DNA of 64,000 nucleotides from Bacteroides sp. An322 (GTDB lineage Bacteria > Bacteroidota > Bacteroidia > Bacteroidales > Bacteroidaceae): contig NZ_NFIN01000015.1 of NCBI RefSeq assembly GCF_002161765.1, positions 20,964 to 84,963 of the forward strand. Direction: 5' to 3'. A program made the position numbers and the translations under genes. The notes beneath the pieces were generated by a model, which was not told the DNA's origin, did no database searches, and saw nothing but the letters and a program-made list of their open reading frames with translations. How positions within the stretch are numbered: position 1 is the stretch's first letter; the number at the start of each line of letters is the position of its first letter. This document shows, one piece after another, positions 23,697 through 32,633 of the stretch.

Positions 23697-24128
23697 ATGA
23701 ACGAACTGAAAGTTAGCCTAAAAAGAATAGCCGAAGACGGCTTTACACGCAACGACGAAATATTGGCTGATGCATCGAAAGCATTGGTTCCGCAAATGGG
23801 TTTCGAGTTGCTTTCTGACATTAATAAGAACTTGCTTACCATTGTGGCACATGTTGGGTTTGTAACTCCTGCCAAAGAAGTGGCAGCAGCCTTGCGTTTC
23901 CGCTTCACGCTCGAAGTAGACAGCTTGAGCAAATTGGAACATACAACGAATCCGCAAAAAGGGACACATCAATATAAATTCCCGAACGGATTCATCGAAG
24001 CGATACTGACCGATGTATATGCTACAGCCCGTATCCTCATGGCGCAAAAGTTGGCAGGTACCCGCTTGGAAAATGCTTATTTGCCCTTCGGAGGAGCAAG
24101 CAGCTTGATTCGTACAATGAAACGATAA
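23697..24128 (+). CDS. Conserved-looking hypothetical protein of 143 residues
   Basis: I do not recognise this protein. It has no signal peptide or membrane segment and a mixed alpha/beta composition: an amphipathic N-terminal helix (LKVSLKRIAEDGFTRNDEIL), a stretch VAAALRFRFTLEVDSLSKLE, and ending PFGGASSLIRTMKR. A perfect -7 box (TACATTTG) precedes it, and it ends 13 bases before the BRO pseudogene, so both probably came with the same mobile element as the recombinase upstream. Codon usage and an open frame of 143 codons support a real gene. Confidence 0.6.
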   Translation: MNELKVSLKRIAEDGFTRNDEILADASKALVPQMGFELLSDINKNLLTIVAHVGFVTPAKEVAAALRFRFTLEVDSLSKLEHTTNPQKGTHQYKFPNGFIEAILTDVYATARILMAQKLAGTRLENAYLPFGGASSLIRTMKR

Positions 24129-24141
24129 AGAGCTGTCTGAT

Positions 24142-24585
24142 ATGACAAAACAAGAAGCCTTAAAACTTTTTGAGGACAAGAAAGTCCGCACTGTATGGGA
24201 CGATGAACAAGAAAAATGGTATTTTTCTATTATTGATGTAATAGCTATTCTTACTGATAGTCCAGATCCCAAACGATATTGGAGTGTATTAAAATCCCGT
24301 ATCAAAAAAGAGGGGCATGAACCTACTACAATTTGTAGTACTTTGAAACTTCGTGCAGCCGACGGCAAAATGCGCTTAACAGATGTGGCTGATACCGAAC
24401 AGCTTTTCCGGATTATCCAGTCTGTACCATCGCCCAAAGCCGAACCTTTCAAGCAATGGATGGCTCGTGTGGCATAGGTTGCACGTGAACAGCTTGAACA
24501 GCAATTAGGCCGTTCTGTCATATCATCGGCAAAAGCTAATGATTATTTGCTCCTTTCCGAAGAAAATATAGTTAATCAGAAATGA
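24142..24585 (+). pseudogene. BRO-N domain antirepressor-like gene, internally deleted
   Basis: The first 111 codons encode a BRO N-terminal domain (KVRTVWDDEQEKWYFSIIDVI, RYWSVLKSRIKKEG, and LFRIIQSVPSPKAEPFKQWM), found in phage antirepressors and DNA-damage-inducible proteins. A TAG at 24475-24477 interrupts it, then the same frame continues for 36 codons (VAREQLEQQLGRSVISSAKA) to a TGA at 24583. That second part matches the usual far C-terminal end of such proteins, which are normally about 250-290 residues. The middle, roughly 100-150 residues, is missing, so an internal deletion fused the ends and left a stop at the junction. The size of the deletion is inferred from family length. Confidence 0.75.
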
Positions 24586-24600
24586 AATGCGAAAAACATT

Positions 24601-24681
24601 TGTCATGCTGAACGAAGTGAAGCATCTCGGATGCGTCCACGTGAATGTACACGAGATCCTTCACTTGCGTTCAGGATGACA
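24601..24681. repeat. Hairpin repeat, family D, copy 1
   Basis: Arms TGTCATGCTGAACGAAGTGA and its complement ending CAGGATGACA, with a loop containing GTCCACGTGAATGTAC. The rest of the gap 24586-25107 holds element F1, a half copy of family A and a half copy of family E; I see no gene there. Confidence 0.9.
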
Positions 24682-24773
24682 ATACATTGGAATATTTTCG
24701 CAAACCAATTTTGTTTTACTATAAATCGGAAGAAAATTTGTAGCATTGTTTACCTGACAAATCAGGAGATAAA

Positions 24774-24857
24774 ACGAAGCCTGCTTCATCGGCCAACGAA
24801 GCAGGCTTCGTTTGTTGATACATCCGGCTTCGTAAGCCGATGAAGCAAGGTTCGTTT
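24774..24857. repeat. Hairpin repeat, family F, copy 1
   Basis: Perfect stem ACGAAGCCTGCTTC (24774-24787) / complement (24798-24811), followed by a second arm GGCTTCGTAAGCCGATGAAGC and T6. It resembles an intrinsic terminator and shares the GCTTCGTAAGCCGATG arm with copies 2 and 3. Confidence 0.8.
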
Positions 24858-24995
24858 TTTGTATCTTCTCTAACGATATGATTCGCTCTTGTAATTTTGT
24901 TATTTATTTCATTATAATTTTATGAATAGATGCATGCTCTCTAATACGGCTCTTTCATTTAAAATGGTAAAATGGATGTCCGCTTTTGCTAAATA

Positions 24996-25080
24996 CTTGT
25001 AGGGGCGGGGTTTGCCTGCCCGAATACGTCCACAAATAAAGCGATTGATGTATTGAGACTGTCTCAAAATAGAAATAGGC
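24996..25080. repeat. Half of family A (copy 6) fused to half of family E (copy 3)
   Basis: CTTGTAGGGGCGGGGTTTGCC (24996 on) is the GGTTTG-type left arm of family A without a right arm; the sequence passes into GAGACTGTCTCAAAATAGAAA (25054 on), the left arm of family E. Confidence 0.7.
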
Positions 25081-25107
25081 TTTCATTTGATATACCCTTT
25101 TGCTTAT

Positions 25108-25656
25108 TCAATAAATGTACACGCTCAATGCTTTCGCCAATTTGTATTGTTTCAGCCGCTCACGGACACATTCGGTGAAGAAGCGCAAAATACTGTTGTA
25201 ACATTCCATTACGATTTTCCCATCCATGCTGAGCAATACGCTTTCGAATACGGGGGCATAAAGGCTTTCCTTTTTACCAAGCCAAAGGTATTCGTTACGT
25301 CTGTCCGATTGATAAATCTGATGTTGACGTTGGTTGGCAATATCTATCCACTCGTCAAATCCGTTGCTTTCACCGAGTATTTTCAGTATTTCAGTTGCGT
25401 AATCTTTTTCCCATCCGTCTACATACCGCATGGCATAAAAATCTTTTAAGAAAGGCAACCATTCCGCTTCTGCTACTTCCTTCTTGAGCGAATAGACAAA
25501 TAGCTCCTCTGTCACTGATTGATTGTATAGTTCAGAATCGAACAGATAAGAACCAAGCTCTTTTTCGATTTCCTCCCGACTTAAATCCGGTCCGCGATAA
25601 GCTTTACGAGAAACGGTGATTTTGGTGTTTAGCCCGATAAATAAAAATTGTCCCAT
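25108..25656 (-). CDS. Hypothetical protein of 182 residues
   Basis: I do not recognise this protein. It is soluble, without signal peptide, rich in Tyr, Glu and Leu, and mostly helical. It opens MGQFLFIGLNTKITVSRKAY and has a central region EWLPFLKDFYAMRYVDGWEKD and a basic C-terminal helix (FFTECVRERLKQYKLAKAL). It lies alone in the repeat-rich, element-derived region 24.5-26 kb, between family E and family A fragments, opposite to the recombinase. Its full-length frame and typical codon use argue for a real gene. Immunity or phage-related roles are possible from context only. Confidence 0.55.
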   Translation of the reverse strand: MGQFLFIGLNTKITVSRKAYRGPDLSREEIEKELGSYLFDSELYNQSVTEELFVYSLKKEVAEAEWLPFLKDFYAMRYVDGWEKDYATEILKILGESNGFDEWIDIANQRQHQIYQSDRRNEYLWLGKKESLYAPVFESVLLSMDGKIVMECYNSILRFFTECVRERLKQYKLAKALSVYIY

Positions 25657-25829
25657 AAATCTTTCTTTTGTAAGTGGCTAATTAAAATGAGCAAATGAAT
25701 ACGAACTCATACTGTATAAGATATAGTTCTGTTTGCGAATATACGAAGAAAAAAAGGGAAAAGCAAAGTTTTCTGCCGTTTGTGATATCTTTTTTAAATG
25801 GATATATACTGTAAAAAATGAGATAAAGG

Positions 25830-25883
25830 CAGTGCCCCTGCCGAAAAATACCTACGTGGTTGTGGCAAACCTCGCCCCTGTAG
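25830..25883. repeat. Degenerate family A repeat, copy 7
   Basis: AGTGCCCCTGCCGAAAAATACCTACGTGG ... CAAACCTCGCCCCTGTAGC retains the right end and centre but the arms no longer pair well. Confidence 0.55.
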
Positions 25884-25901
25884 CTTTTAATCTTATTCAA
25901 T

Positions 25902-25933
25902 AAAAAAAGCGGCTCGAAAGAGCCGCTTTTTTT
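25902..25933 (-). terminator. Bidirectional intrinsic terminator after the surface lipoprotein gene
   Basis: A7, stem AGCGGCTC / GAGCCGCT (25908-25915, 25920-25927), loop GAAA, T7. It starts 20 bases beyond the stop at 25954. Confidence 0.92.
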
Positions 25934-25953
25934 ATTTAGAGTATAATCAAGAA

Positions 25954-28662
25954 TTATTCATGATTGATTTTCATTGTGAAGGTCAATGCAGGAATTTCTT
26001 CAACATGACCAAAGTTATCTTTAATCTTCAAGATTACTTTAGTTTCAATATCTTCTCCTACTTGTACTTGAGCACCTGTCGGAGTCAACTCCATTGCTGT
26101 CTTAGTAATAGAACCTTCTGTTGCTGCAACAAACTTAGCAGTGAAATATTCATTTTCAATTTCTTTGCCATTATTGTTAGTAATCAGAATGATTTCAGTA
26201 GTAGAAGCATTACTCAAAATATTAGCCCAAGTAGTCCAATCTGTGTCAGTCGCATCAAATGGATCAACAGCACCCTTATACGGACTAATAGCCTTAATCA
26301 CATTTTCAAATGCAGTGACTGTACCATTAGCAGCTTTAGTTACTTTACCCTTAATGATGTTAGTTTCACGATAGTAAACTACAGGAGTTTCAGACCATTG
26401 ATAAGTGCAATCTACCGGCCAGCAACCAAACTTGATACTGAAATCTGTTGCCCACTCTACTTTATAATCATAAGCATCATCAATTACACCGTGACCTTCC
26501 GGTATAAAGGCAATCTGACCATAATTGTATTCAACTGTAGCAGCGTATGTCTTACCATCATTAATTACACCAGTATTAATATTCAAAATACTAGCTGTTG
26601 ATGCATCACCCTTGTTAACTCCCGGATTATAAACGCCCTTGCTGCTATTGGTAATACCATCAATGCTCAGAATATAATCTGCATCCCAATTATTAAATGC
26701 TTGTTTCAACAGATATTCACCAGTAGCAGGCGTACCCTTAGGTTCAGGATAAACAGTCATTACACCGTTTACAATGCCATTAGTCTTAGCACTGAAGTCT
26801 GCAGGAACTGCAGTAGGCAATTTCTTAGTTACCTGAATTGTGTTGGTACCCAAATAAGTTCCGGACTCATCATAGAACTTAATTGCACCAGTGTAAGTCT
26901 TATCTTCACGCATCATTTGGAGGTTCAACGTACCTACAAATTCAGCATATGCAACCTCTTTTTGATTGCCTGCAAGTGTATTCTTGTCTGCCTTATAAAG
27001 CTTCAAGAAGTCATTGCCATTTACATTTAATTCACTCCAGTTAGAAGAAAGGATTCCATAACCTGATGACTTGAATACGCTTGGAGCATGTACTCCATCT
27101 GCATGAGCTGTTTCACCAGCTACCAAATCAACATGATAATAATGAGCATTTGCAGGAATAGTGAATGCTTGTTTTTCACCTGTATTTACTACATATGCAG
27201 CAGGAGCATTAACATACGAAGTCGGAGTTACAGTGTATGCAGCAGTAACAGTTGCAGCTTCACCAGCTTTCACCCAAATGGTATTTTCTTCGATAAAGCC
27301 TCGATAGTCAATAGTAACTAATTTCAAAGGTACCGGAATACCAGCTTCACCATTTACAGTAATAGAATGAGTCAATTCTTCACCTTTTATAACTGTATCT
27401 ACACCGCTGAATGTTAAAGTCTTTAATGCAGCTTTGTCTGTTGTAGATAATGTAGAATTATTATAATCTACCGTAACATAGCTTGCCATTACACGACCAC
27501 CTTTAGACAAGTCCGATGCAACATTGATAGTAAACGGTGCACCTGCTTCTACAGGGAAACATTTTTCGTAACCTGAGGCAGCATCTCCACCATCTTTCCA
27601 TGTTTCAATTGCTTTATTAAGAGCAGCTGCAGCCGCATCAGATTGAATTGTTGATTTCTTTTCAATATCTTCTGCTTTTTGTTCAGCTTGTACATGTAAA
27701 GTTACATCGTATGCAGAAGTAACGCTTCTGTCTTTTTCTGCATCTGTAACAGCTAATGCATAAGCTATATAGTCATGACCTTTACCATCACACCATGTTG
27801 GGTCAGACGCATGACCTGCATCACTACTGCTTAATACCAACTTATCAAATGATTCGAAATCAACATCTTCTTTCAACTGAACACCAACTAAGCGCAAGCC
27901 TGTGTTTTGAGTTGCGCGTGAAGCAATGATATCACCACTCCATTGTGATGAAGTTATATTTACATATTCATTCAGATTTACGCCATTACCATTCACCAAT
28001 GATAACATATCATTAGAAATAACAGCATTTGCCGGATTAATATTAACCAGCATATAATCTGTTACCGTATTAACATCACCCTTTGCTAAAGAGAAAGCAC
28101 CAGTTAATCCTTCTCCAAAAGTATAAGATGTTGCTGTTTTCCCATTTGGCAAAGTAATTACATCAATGCGCGCATAATTTACATCCAAATTCGGATCATA
28201 TTGTGCAGGAGCATCATCATCTTTCACTTGGAATGAAATCTCTGTAACCATGCCCAAAGAATAACCAGTCAGTTCTTCTACCTGAGCCAACAACTCTTCC
28301 ATTTCTGTGCGGAATTCAGCGATTTGGCTATCCAATGCATTCTGGATTTCTTCCTTCATGGCATCGATATCACCCAAAACTTCTTCCAAGTCAGCGATTC
28401 TGCCTTCCAGTTCAGCAATCTTGTCAGCATCGCCTGCAGCGTTTGCTTTTTCAAGAGCCTCTTCAGCAGTAGCTTTGGCATCATTCACTGCAGTTTGCAT
28501 TTGGTCTAATTTGGCTTGCATGTCATCTTTTGTAGCCAGACCATCAATCTGAGACTGCAGATTGCTGATGTCATCATCATAGTCTTTACAAGAGGTAAAA
28601 GTTCCTGCCGAAGCGAACAAAAGCGCTCCGAACAGCAGTGCACTTAAATACTTTTTTCTCAT
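25954..28662 (-). CDS. Large surface-type lipoprotein with N-terminal coiled coil
   Basis: A 902-residue lipoprotein. Signal peptide with lipobox TSC at residues 23-25 (GTFTSCKDYDDD), followed by an acidic stretch that in Bacteroidetes favours export to the cell surface. Residues about 30-135 form a long heptad-rich coiled coil (LQSQIDGLATKDDMQAKLDQM ...; CADKIAELEGRIADLEEVL region). The remaining 750 residues are Thr/Ser/Asn/Ala-rich beta-sandwich-like sequence. Similar proteins are frequent and often abundant in Bacteroides and Phocaeicola, but I know no function. Codon use is strongly biased as in highly expressed genes. A 485-base upstream gap (28663-29148) probably holds a long leader; I could not find a clear promoter for this strand. 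Confidence 0.8.
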   Translation of the reverse strand: MRKKYLSALLFGALLFASAGTFTSCKDYDDDISNLQSQIDGLATKDDMQAKLDQMQTAVNDAKATAEEALEKANAAGDADKIAELEGRIADLEEVLGDIDAMKEEIQNALDSQIAEFRTEMEELLAQVEELTGYSLGMVTEISFQVKDDDAPAQYDPNLDVNYARIDVITLPNGKTATSYTFGEGLTGAFSLAKGDVNTVTDYMLVNINPANAVISNDMLSLVNGNGVNLNEYVNITSSQWSGDIIASRATQNTGLRLVGVQLKEDVDFESFDKLVLSSSDAGHASDPTWCDGKGHDYIAYALAVTDAEKDRSVTSAYDVTLHVQAEQKAEDIEKKSTIQSDAAAAALNKAIETWKDGGDAASGYEKCFPVEAGAPFTINVASDLSKGGRVMASYVTVDYNNSTLSTTDKAALKTLTFSGVDTVIKGEELTHSITVNGEAGIPVPLKLVTIDYRGFIEENTIWVKAGEAATVTAAYTVTPTSYVNAPAAYVVNTGEKQAFTIPANAHYYHVDLVAGETAHADGVHAPSVFKSSGYGILSSNWSELNVNGNDFLKLYKADKNTLAGNQKEVAYAEFVGTLNLQMMREDKTYTGAIKFYDESGTYLGTNTIQVTKKLPTAVPADFSAKTNGIVNGVMTVYPEPKGTPATGEYLLKQAFNNWDADYILSIDGITNSSKGVYNPGVNKGDASTASILNINTGVINDGKTYAATVEYNYGQIAFIPEGHGVIDDAYDYKVEWATDFSIKFGCWPVDCTYQWSETPVVYYRETNIIKGKVTKAANGTVTAFENVIKAISPYKGAVDPFDATDTDWTTWANILSNASTTEIILITNNNGKEIENEYFTAKFVAATEGSITKTAMELTPTGAQVQVGEDIETKVILKIKDNFGHVEEIPALTFTMKINHE

Positions 28663-29085
28663 AACAAAATAAATTTAATTTATAAATTAAAAAACTCAAA
28701 TCGTTCTAACTCAAGTCGTTACACGACCGCCACGTCCCTTCGCCCCTTCCCGTGTTTTCTCACGTCAGTAGCCGCGCCGAAAACTGAACTATATATAAAT
28801 AAGGAGTTGAAAAAGAACGATTTAAATTGCAGGGTTGAAAGAGTTCGTGTGTATGTGTGTGAAAAATGTGCCGGTTTTTGTAGTCCAAAACCTGACGAAA
28901 AGGCTGGAATATGTTGCTTGTCATGCCATTAACTTTGTAAAGAATGAGTGAAATGAGGTGCCAAAATGAAAAATTAAAGTAGAATAAAAGGAGTTTTTAA
29001 GGCTGATTGTCTTATAAAATTTGGTTTTTTGCATCAGAAAACTGAAATATTTAAAAAGCTTTCAACATGTAAACGAAAAAAGAAC

Positions 29086-29093
29086 TATATTTG
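29086..29093 (+). promoter_or_regulatory. -7 box upstream of secDF
   Basis: TATATTTG, 55 bases before the ATG. No convincing -33 TTTG. A second candidate TAACTTTG lies at 28930-28937. Confidence 0.4.
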
Positions 29094-29148
29094 CAACCTT
29101 GAAATAAACGCATATTAATTATAAGGTAAATAATAAATTAAAAGTAAC

Positions 29149-32142
29149 ATGCAAAACAAAGGATTCGTAAAGGTTTTTGCGATATTACTGACACTGGTCT
29201 GCGTGTTCTATCTTTCGTTTTCATTCGTGACCCGCTATCACATGAACAAGGCGGCAGAAGACCCGAAAGGAGAAGCACACTATCTTGACTCTGTGATGAA
29301 CAAGAAAGTCTGGTGGGGCAGTTATACGCTGAAAAAATGTCGTGAGATGGAAATCGGTTTGGGATTGGACTTGAAGGGCGGTATGAACGTCATCCTTGAA
29401 GTATCTGTTCCGGATGTAGTGAAGGCTCTTGCTGATAATAAGCCTGATGAAGCTTTCAACAAGGCAGTAGCAGAAGCAGCCAAACAACAAGTGACTAGCC
29501 AAGAAGATTTCATCACCCTTTTTGTGAGAGAGTATAAGAAACTGGTTCCAGACGGAAAATTGGCAGAGTTGTTTGCCACCCAGCAGTTGAAGGAAAAAGT
29601 GAACACACGCAGCACGGATGCCGAAGTAGAACGGGCATTGCGTGAAGAAGTGAAAGCTGCAATCGACAATTCTTATAATGTATTGCGTACGCGTATTGAC
29701 CGCTTTGGTGTGGTTCAGCCGAATATTCAGCCGCTGGAAGGTACCATGGGGCGTATTATGGTGGAACTTCCGGGTATCAAAGAACCTGAACGTGTGAGAA
29801 ACCTGTTGCAAGGTTCTGCAAATCTGGAGTTTTGGGAAACATACGAGGCTAAAGACATTGTTCCTATATTGGTATCGGCTGATGAGCGTGCCCGTGTAGC
29901 TATGAATTTGGCTTCTGATACGGTGAAAGTGGAAGAGGCTGTAGCTGAAACAGAAGAAGCTGAAGCTGTATCTTCGAAAGACAGTTTGGCAGCTGTATTA
30001 AAAGGTGAAACTGTTGACAACAGTGCTGCCAACTTGGAACAACTGAAGAAAGAACATCCGCTATTGGCTGTGTTCCAGCTTAATCAGAGCGGAGTAGGAG
30101 CGATTGTAGGTTATGCAGACTACAAAGATACGGCATCAATCAATTCGATATTAAATATGAAGGAAGTGAAGAACATTCTCCCGCGTGATTTGAAATTGAT
30201 GTGGGGGGTGAAAGCTTCTGAAATGGATAAGACAGGACATATTTTCGAATTGTATGCTATTCAAGTGACTGAACGCAATGGACGTGCACCGCTGGAAGGT
30301 GACGTAGTAACGGATGCAAGAGATTCTTACGACCAGTTCAACAAGCCTTGCGTAACGATGTCGATGAACACAGACGGTTCTCGCCGTTGGGCTGCATTGA
30401 CCAAGAAGAATATCGGAAAAGAAATTGCTATCGTATTGGACGGCTATGTATACAGTGCTCCACGTGTAAATACGGAAATTACAGGCGGTAATTCAGAAAT
30501 TACCGGTAACTTTACTCCGGAAGTGACCAAAGACTTGGCTAACGTATTGAAATCAGGTAAGATGCCGGCTCCTGCCCGTATCGTACAGGAAGACATCGTA
30601 GGTCCGTCGTTGGGACAACAATCTATCAACCAAGGTTTGATTTCATTCGTTGTGGCATTGATTGCCTTGATGGCTTACCTCTGCTTGATGTACGGATTCG
30701 TTCCGGGTATGGTGGCTAATACTGCATTGGTGCTGAACTTCTTCTTTACGATGGGTATTATGTCTTCGTTCCAGGCTGCTCTTACGTTGTCGGGTATTGC
30801 CGGTATCGTATTGTCATTGGCTATGGCGGTCGATGCGAACGTGTTGATTCATGAACGTACGAAGGAAGAGTTGAAAGCCGGAAAGAATATGAAAGAAGCT
30901 ATTTCGGCTGGTTATTCGGGTGCATTCTCGGCTATCTTCGACTCGAACTTGACTTCTATCATTACCGGTGTCATCTTGTTCTATTTCGGAACCGGACCTA
31001 TCCGCGGTTTCGCTACGACCTTGATTATCGGTATCATCTGTTCGTTCTTTACAGCGGTTTATATGACCCGTCTGATTTACGAACACTTCTTGTCAAAAGG
31101 CAAATTGCGTAACTTGACATTCTCGACCAGCATTTCGAAGAACCTGTTCCAGAATGCGCACTATAACTTTATGGGTACCACCAAGCGTTCGTTTACCATT
31201 TGGGGTACTATCATCGTAATATGCATCATTTCATTTGCCGTACGTGGCTTGTCACAGAGTATTGACTTTACCGGTGGACGTAACTTTGTGGTGCAGTTTG
31301 ATAAGGTGGTACAACCTGAAACGGTACGTGACCTGTTGGAAAACAGTGTAGAAGACGCTAATATTCAAGCAATCGCTTTGGGTACAGACGGTCACCGCAT
31401 CCGTGTAAGCACCAATTACCGCATTGAAGAAGACGGTGCTCATGTAGATACGGAAATCGAAGGCATCTTGTACGAAGCGTTCAAGGAAGGCAATTTGATT
31501 CCTGAAGGTTTGACATTGGCACAATTCATCGACCGTGATAATACCGAAGGCTGCTCTATCATCAGTTCGCAGAAGGTAGGTCCGAGTATGGCAGACGATA
31601 TGCGTACCTCTGCTATTTGGGCAGTCGTATTTGCCGTTATCGCTATCGGTCTGTATATCTTAATCCGGTTCTATAACATCGCGTTCAGTTTGGGTGCTAC
31701 AGTGGCGTTGGCTATCGATGCCTTCTTGGTTGTGGGTGCTTATTCATTGTGCTATGGCTGGATGCCGTTCTCGTTGGAAGTCGACCAAACCTTTATCGGT
31801 GCCGTATTGACCGTTATCGGTTATTCTATCAACGATAAGGTGGTTATCTTCGACCGTGTGCGTGAGTTTACGCATTTGTATCCGAACCGCAACCGTACCC
31901 AGTTGTTCAATGACGCCTTGAATACTACGTTGGCTCGTACGTTGAATACCGGTCAGAGTACGTTGATTGTATTGCTTATCATCTTCTTCTTAGGCGGTGA
32001 CAGTATCCGTAGCTTCTCATTTGCAATGATTCTGGGTGTTGTAATCGGAACATTCTCTTCATTGTTTGTAGCGGCTCCGGTAGCTTATCTGGCTTTGGGA
32101 GGTAAGAAAGATCAGAAAGAAGTGAAAGCTGCAAAAGCTTAA
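29149..32142 (+). CDS. secDF: Fused protein translocase subunit SecDF
   Basis: A 997-residue inner-membrane protein in which SecD and SecF are one chain, as is normal in Bacteroidetes. They use the proton gradient to pull proteins out through SecYEG. The SecD half has the first helix (VFAILLTLVCVFYLSFSF), the LGLDLKGGMNV motif near residue 76, the P1 domain and helices 2-6 (VDANVLIHERTKEE). The SecF half begins near residue 685 (SIDFTGGRNFVVQF) and has a matching six-helix bundle with VIFDRVRE. The Asp and Arg residues needed for proton transfer (DANVLIHER; DKVVIFDRVRE) are present. Monocistronic; a family C hairpin follows the stop. Confidence 0.95.
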   Translation: MQNKGFVKVFAILLTLVCVFYLSFSFVTRYHMNKAAEDPKGEAHYLDSVMNKKVWWGSYTLKKCREMEIGLGLDLKGGMNVILEVSVPDVVKALADNKPDEAFNKAVAEAAKQQVTSQEDFITLFVREYKKLVPDGKLAELFATQQLKEKVNTRSTDAEVERALREEVKAAIDNSYNVLRTRIDRFGVVQPNIQPLEGTMGRIMVELPGIKEPERVRNLLQGSANLEFWETYEAKDIVPILVSADERARVAMNLASDTVKVEEAVAETEEAEAVSSKDSLAAVLKGETVDNSAANLEQLKKEHPLLAVFQLNQSGVGAIVGYADYKDTASINSILNMKEVKNILPRDLKLMWGVKASEMDKTGHIFELYAIQVTERNGRAPLEGDVVTDARDSYDQFNKPCVTMSMNTDGSRRWAALTKKNIGKEIAIVLDGYVYSAPRVNTEITGGNSEITGNFTPEVTKDLANVLKSGKMPAPARIVQEDIVGPSLGQQSINQGLISFVVALIALMAYLCLMYGFVPGMVANTALVLNFFFTMGIMSSFQAALTLSGIAGIVLSLAMAVDANVLIHERTKEELKAGKNMKEAISAGYSGAFSAIFDSNLTSIITGVILFYFGTGPIRGFATTLIIGIICSFFTAVYMTRLIYEHFLSKGKLRNLTFSTSISKNLFQNAHYNFMGTTKRSFTIWGTIIVICIISFAVRGLSQSIDFTGGRNFVVQFDKVVQPETVRDLLENSVEDANIQAIALGTDGHRIRVSTNYRIEEDGAHVDTEIEGILYEAFKEGNLIPEGLTLAQFIDRDNTEGCSIISSQKVGPSMADDMRTSAIWAVVFAVIAIGLYILIRFYNIAFSLGATVALAIDAFLVVGAYSLCYGWMPFSLEVDQTFIGAVLTVIGYSINDKVVIFDRVREFTHLYPNRNRTQLFNDALNTTLARTLNTGQSTLIVLLIIFFLGGDSIRSFSFAMILGVVIGTFSSLFVAAPVAYLALGGKKDQKEVKAAKA

Positions 32143-32152
32143 ACCGATATAT

Positions 32153-32231
32153 CATTTACCACAGAGGGCACAGAGAAACACAGAGGAAAACTAAAAAACT
32201 CTGTGTGCCTCTGTGCCCTTTGTGGTAAATG
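32153..32231. repeat. Hairpin repeat, family C, copy 4
   Basis: Arms CATTTACCACAGAGGGCACA and complement (one mismatch over 23 bases) with inner arms CACAGAGG / CTCTGTGTG. Starts ten bases after the secDF stop. Confidence 0.9.
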
Positions 32232-32300
32232 CTTTTTCATATATAAACGCACTGAGGTGACATTAGGTGCATTTCTGTATAATTCTAGAAATTCAAAAGT

Positions 32301-32633
32301 ATGTACACTGTTATTAAACGCATGGAAATATCAGCTTCGCATAGTCTGATGCTTCCTTATCCCAGTAAGTGTGAAAATCTGCATGGTCACAATTGGATTA
32401 TTACCGTATATTGCCGTAGCAAGGAGTTGAATGAGGCAGGTATGGTAGTTGATTTCTCACAAATTAAAGAAGTGGTAAAAGGTCAGCTAGACCATCGCCA
32501 CTTGAACGATGTATTGCCGTTCAATCCCACGGCAGAGAATATGGCCCGTTGGGTATGTGAACAAGTGCCTCATTGTTTTAAGGTAGAAGTTAGAGAATCG
32601 GAAGGGAATACGGTGATTTATGAGAAAGATTAA
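32301..32633 (+). CDS. queD: 6-carboxytetrahydropterin synthase QueD
   Basis: A 110-residue cytoplasmic enzyme of the tunnelling-fold family. It converts dihydroneopterin triphosphate to 6-carboxy-tetrahydropterin, the second step of 7-deazaguanine (queuosine) synthesis. Zn-binding His14, His28 and His30 (ASHSL, NLHGHNW) and the catalytic Cys24 are present, as are the Asp/His pair of LDHRHLND and the substrate Glu in VRESEGN. The last codons overlap queE by 14 bases, so the two are translationally coupled. Confidence 0.93.
   Translation: MYTVIKRMEISASHSLMLPYPSKCENLHGHNWIITVYCRSKELNEAGMVVDFSQIKEVVKGQLDHRHLNDVLPFNPTAENMARWVCEQVPHCFKVEVRESEGNTVIYEKD

Noticed and set aside
25960..27321. Several plus-strand frames within the surface lipoprotein
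   Set aside because: Cys/Ser/Ile-rich mirror frames of a strongly codon-biased gene.
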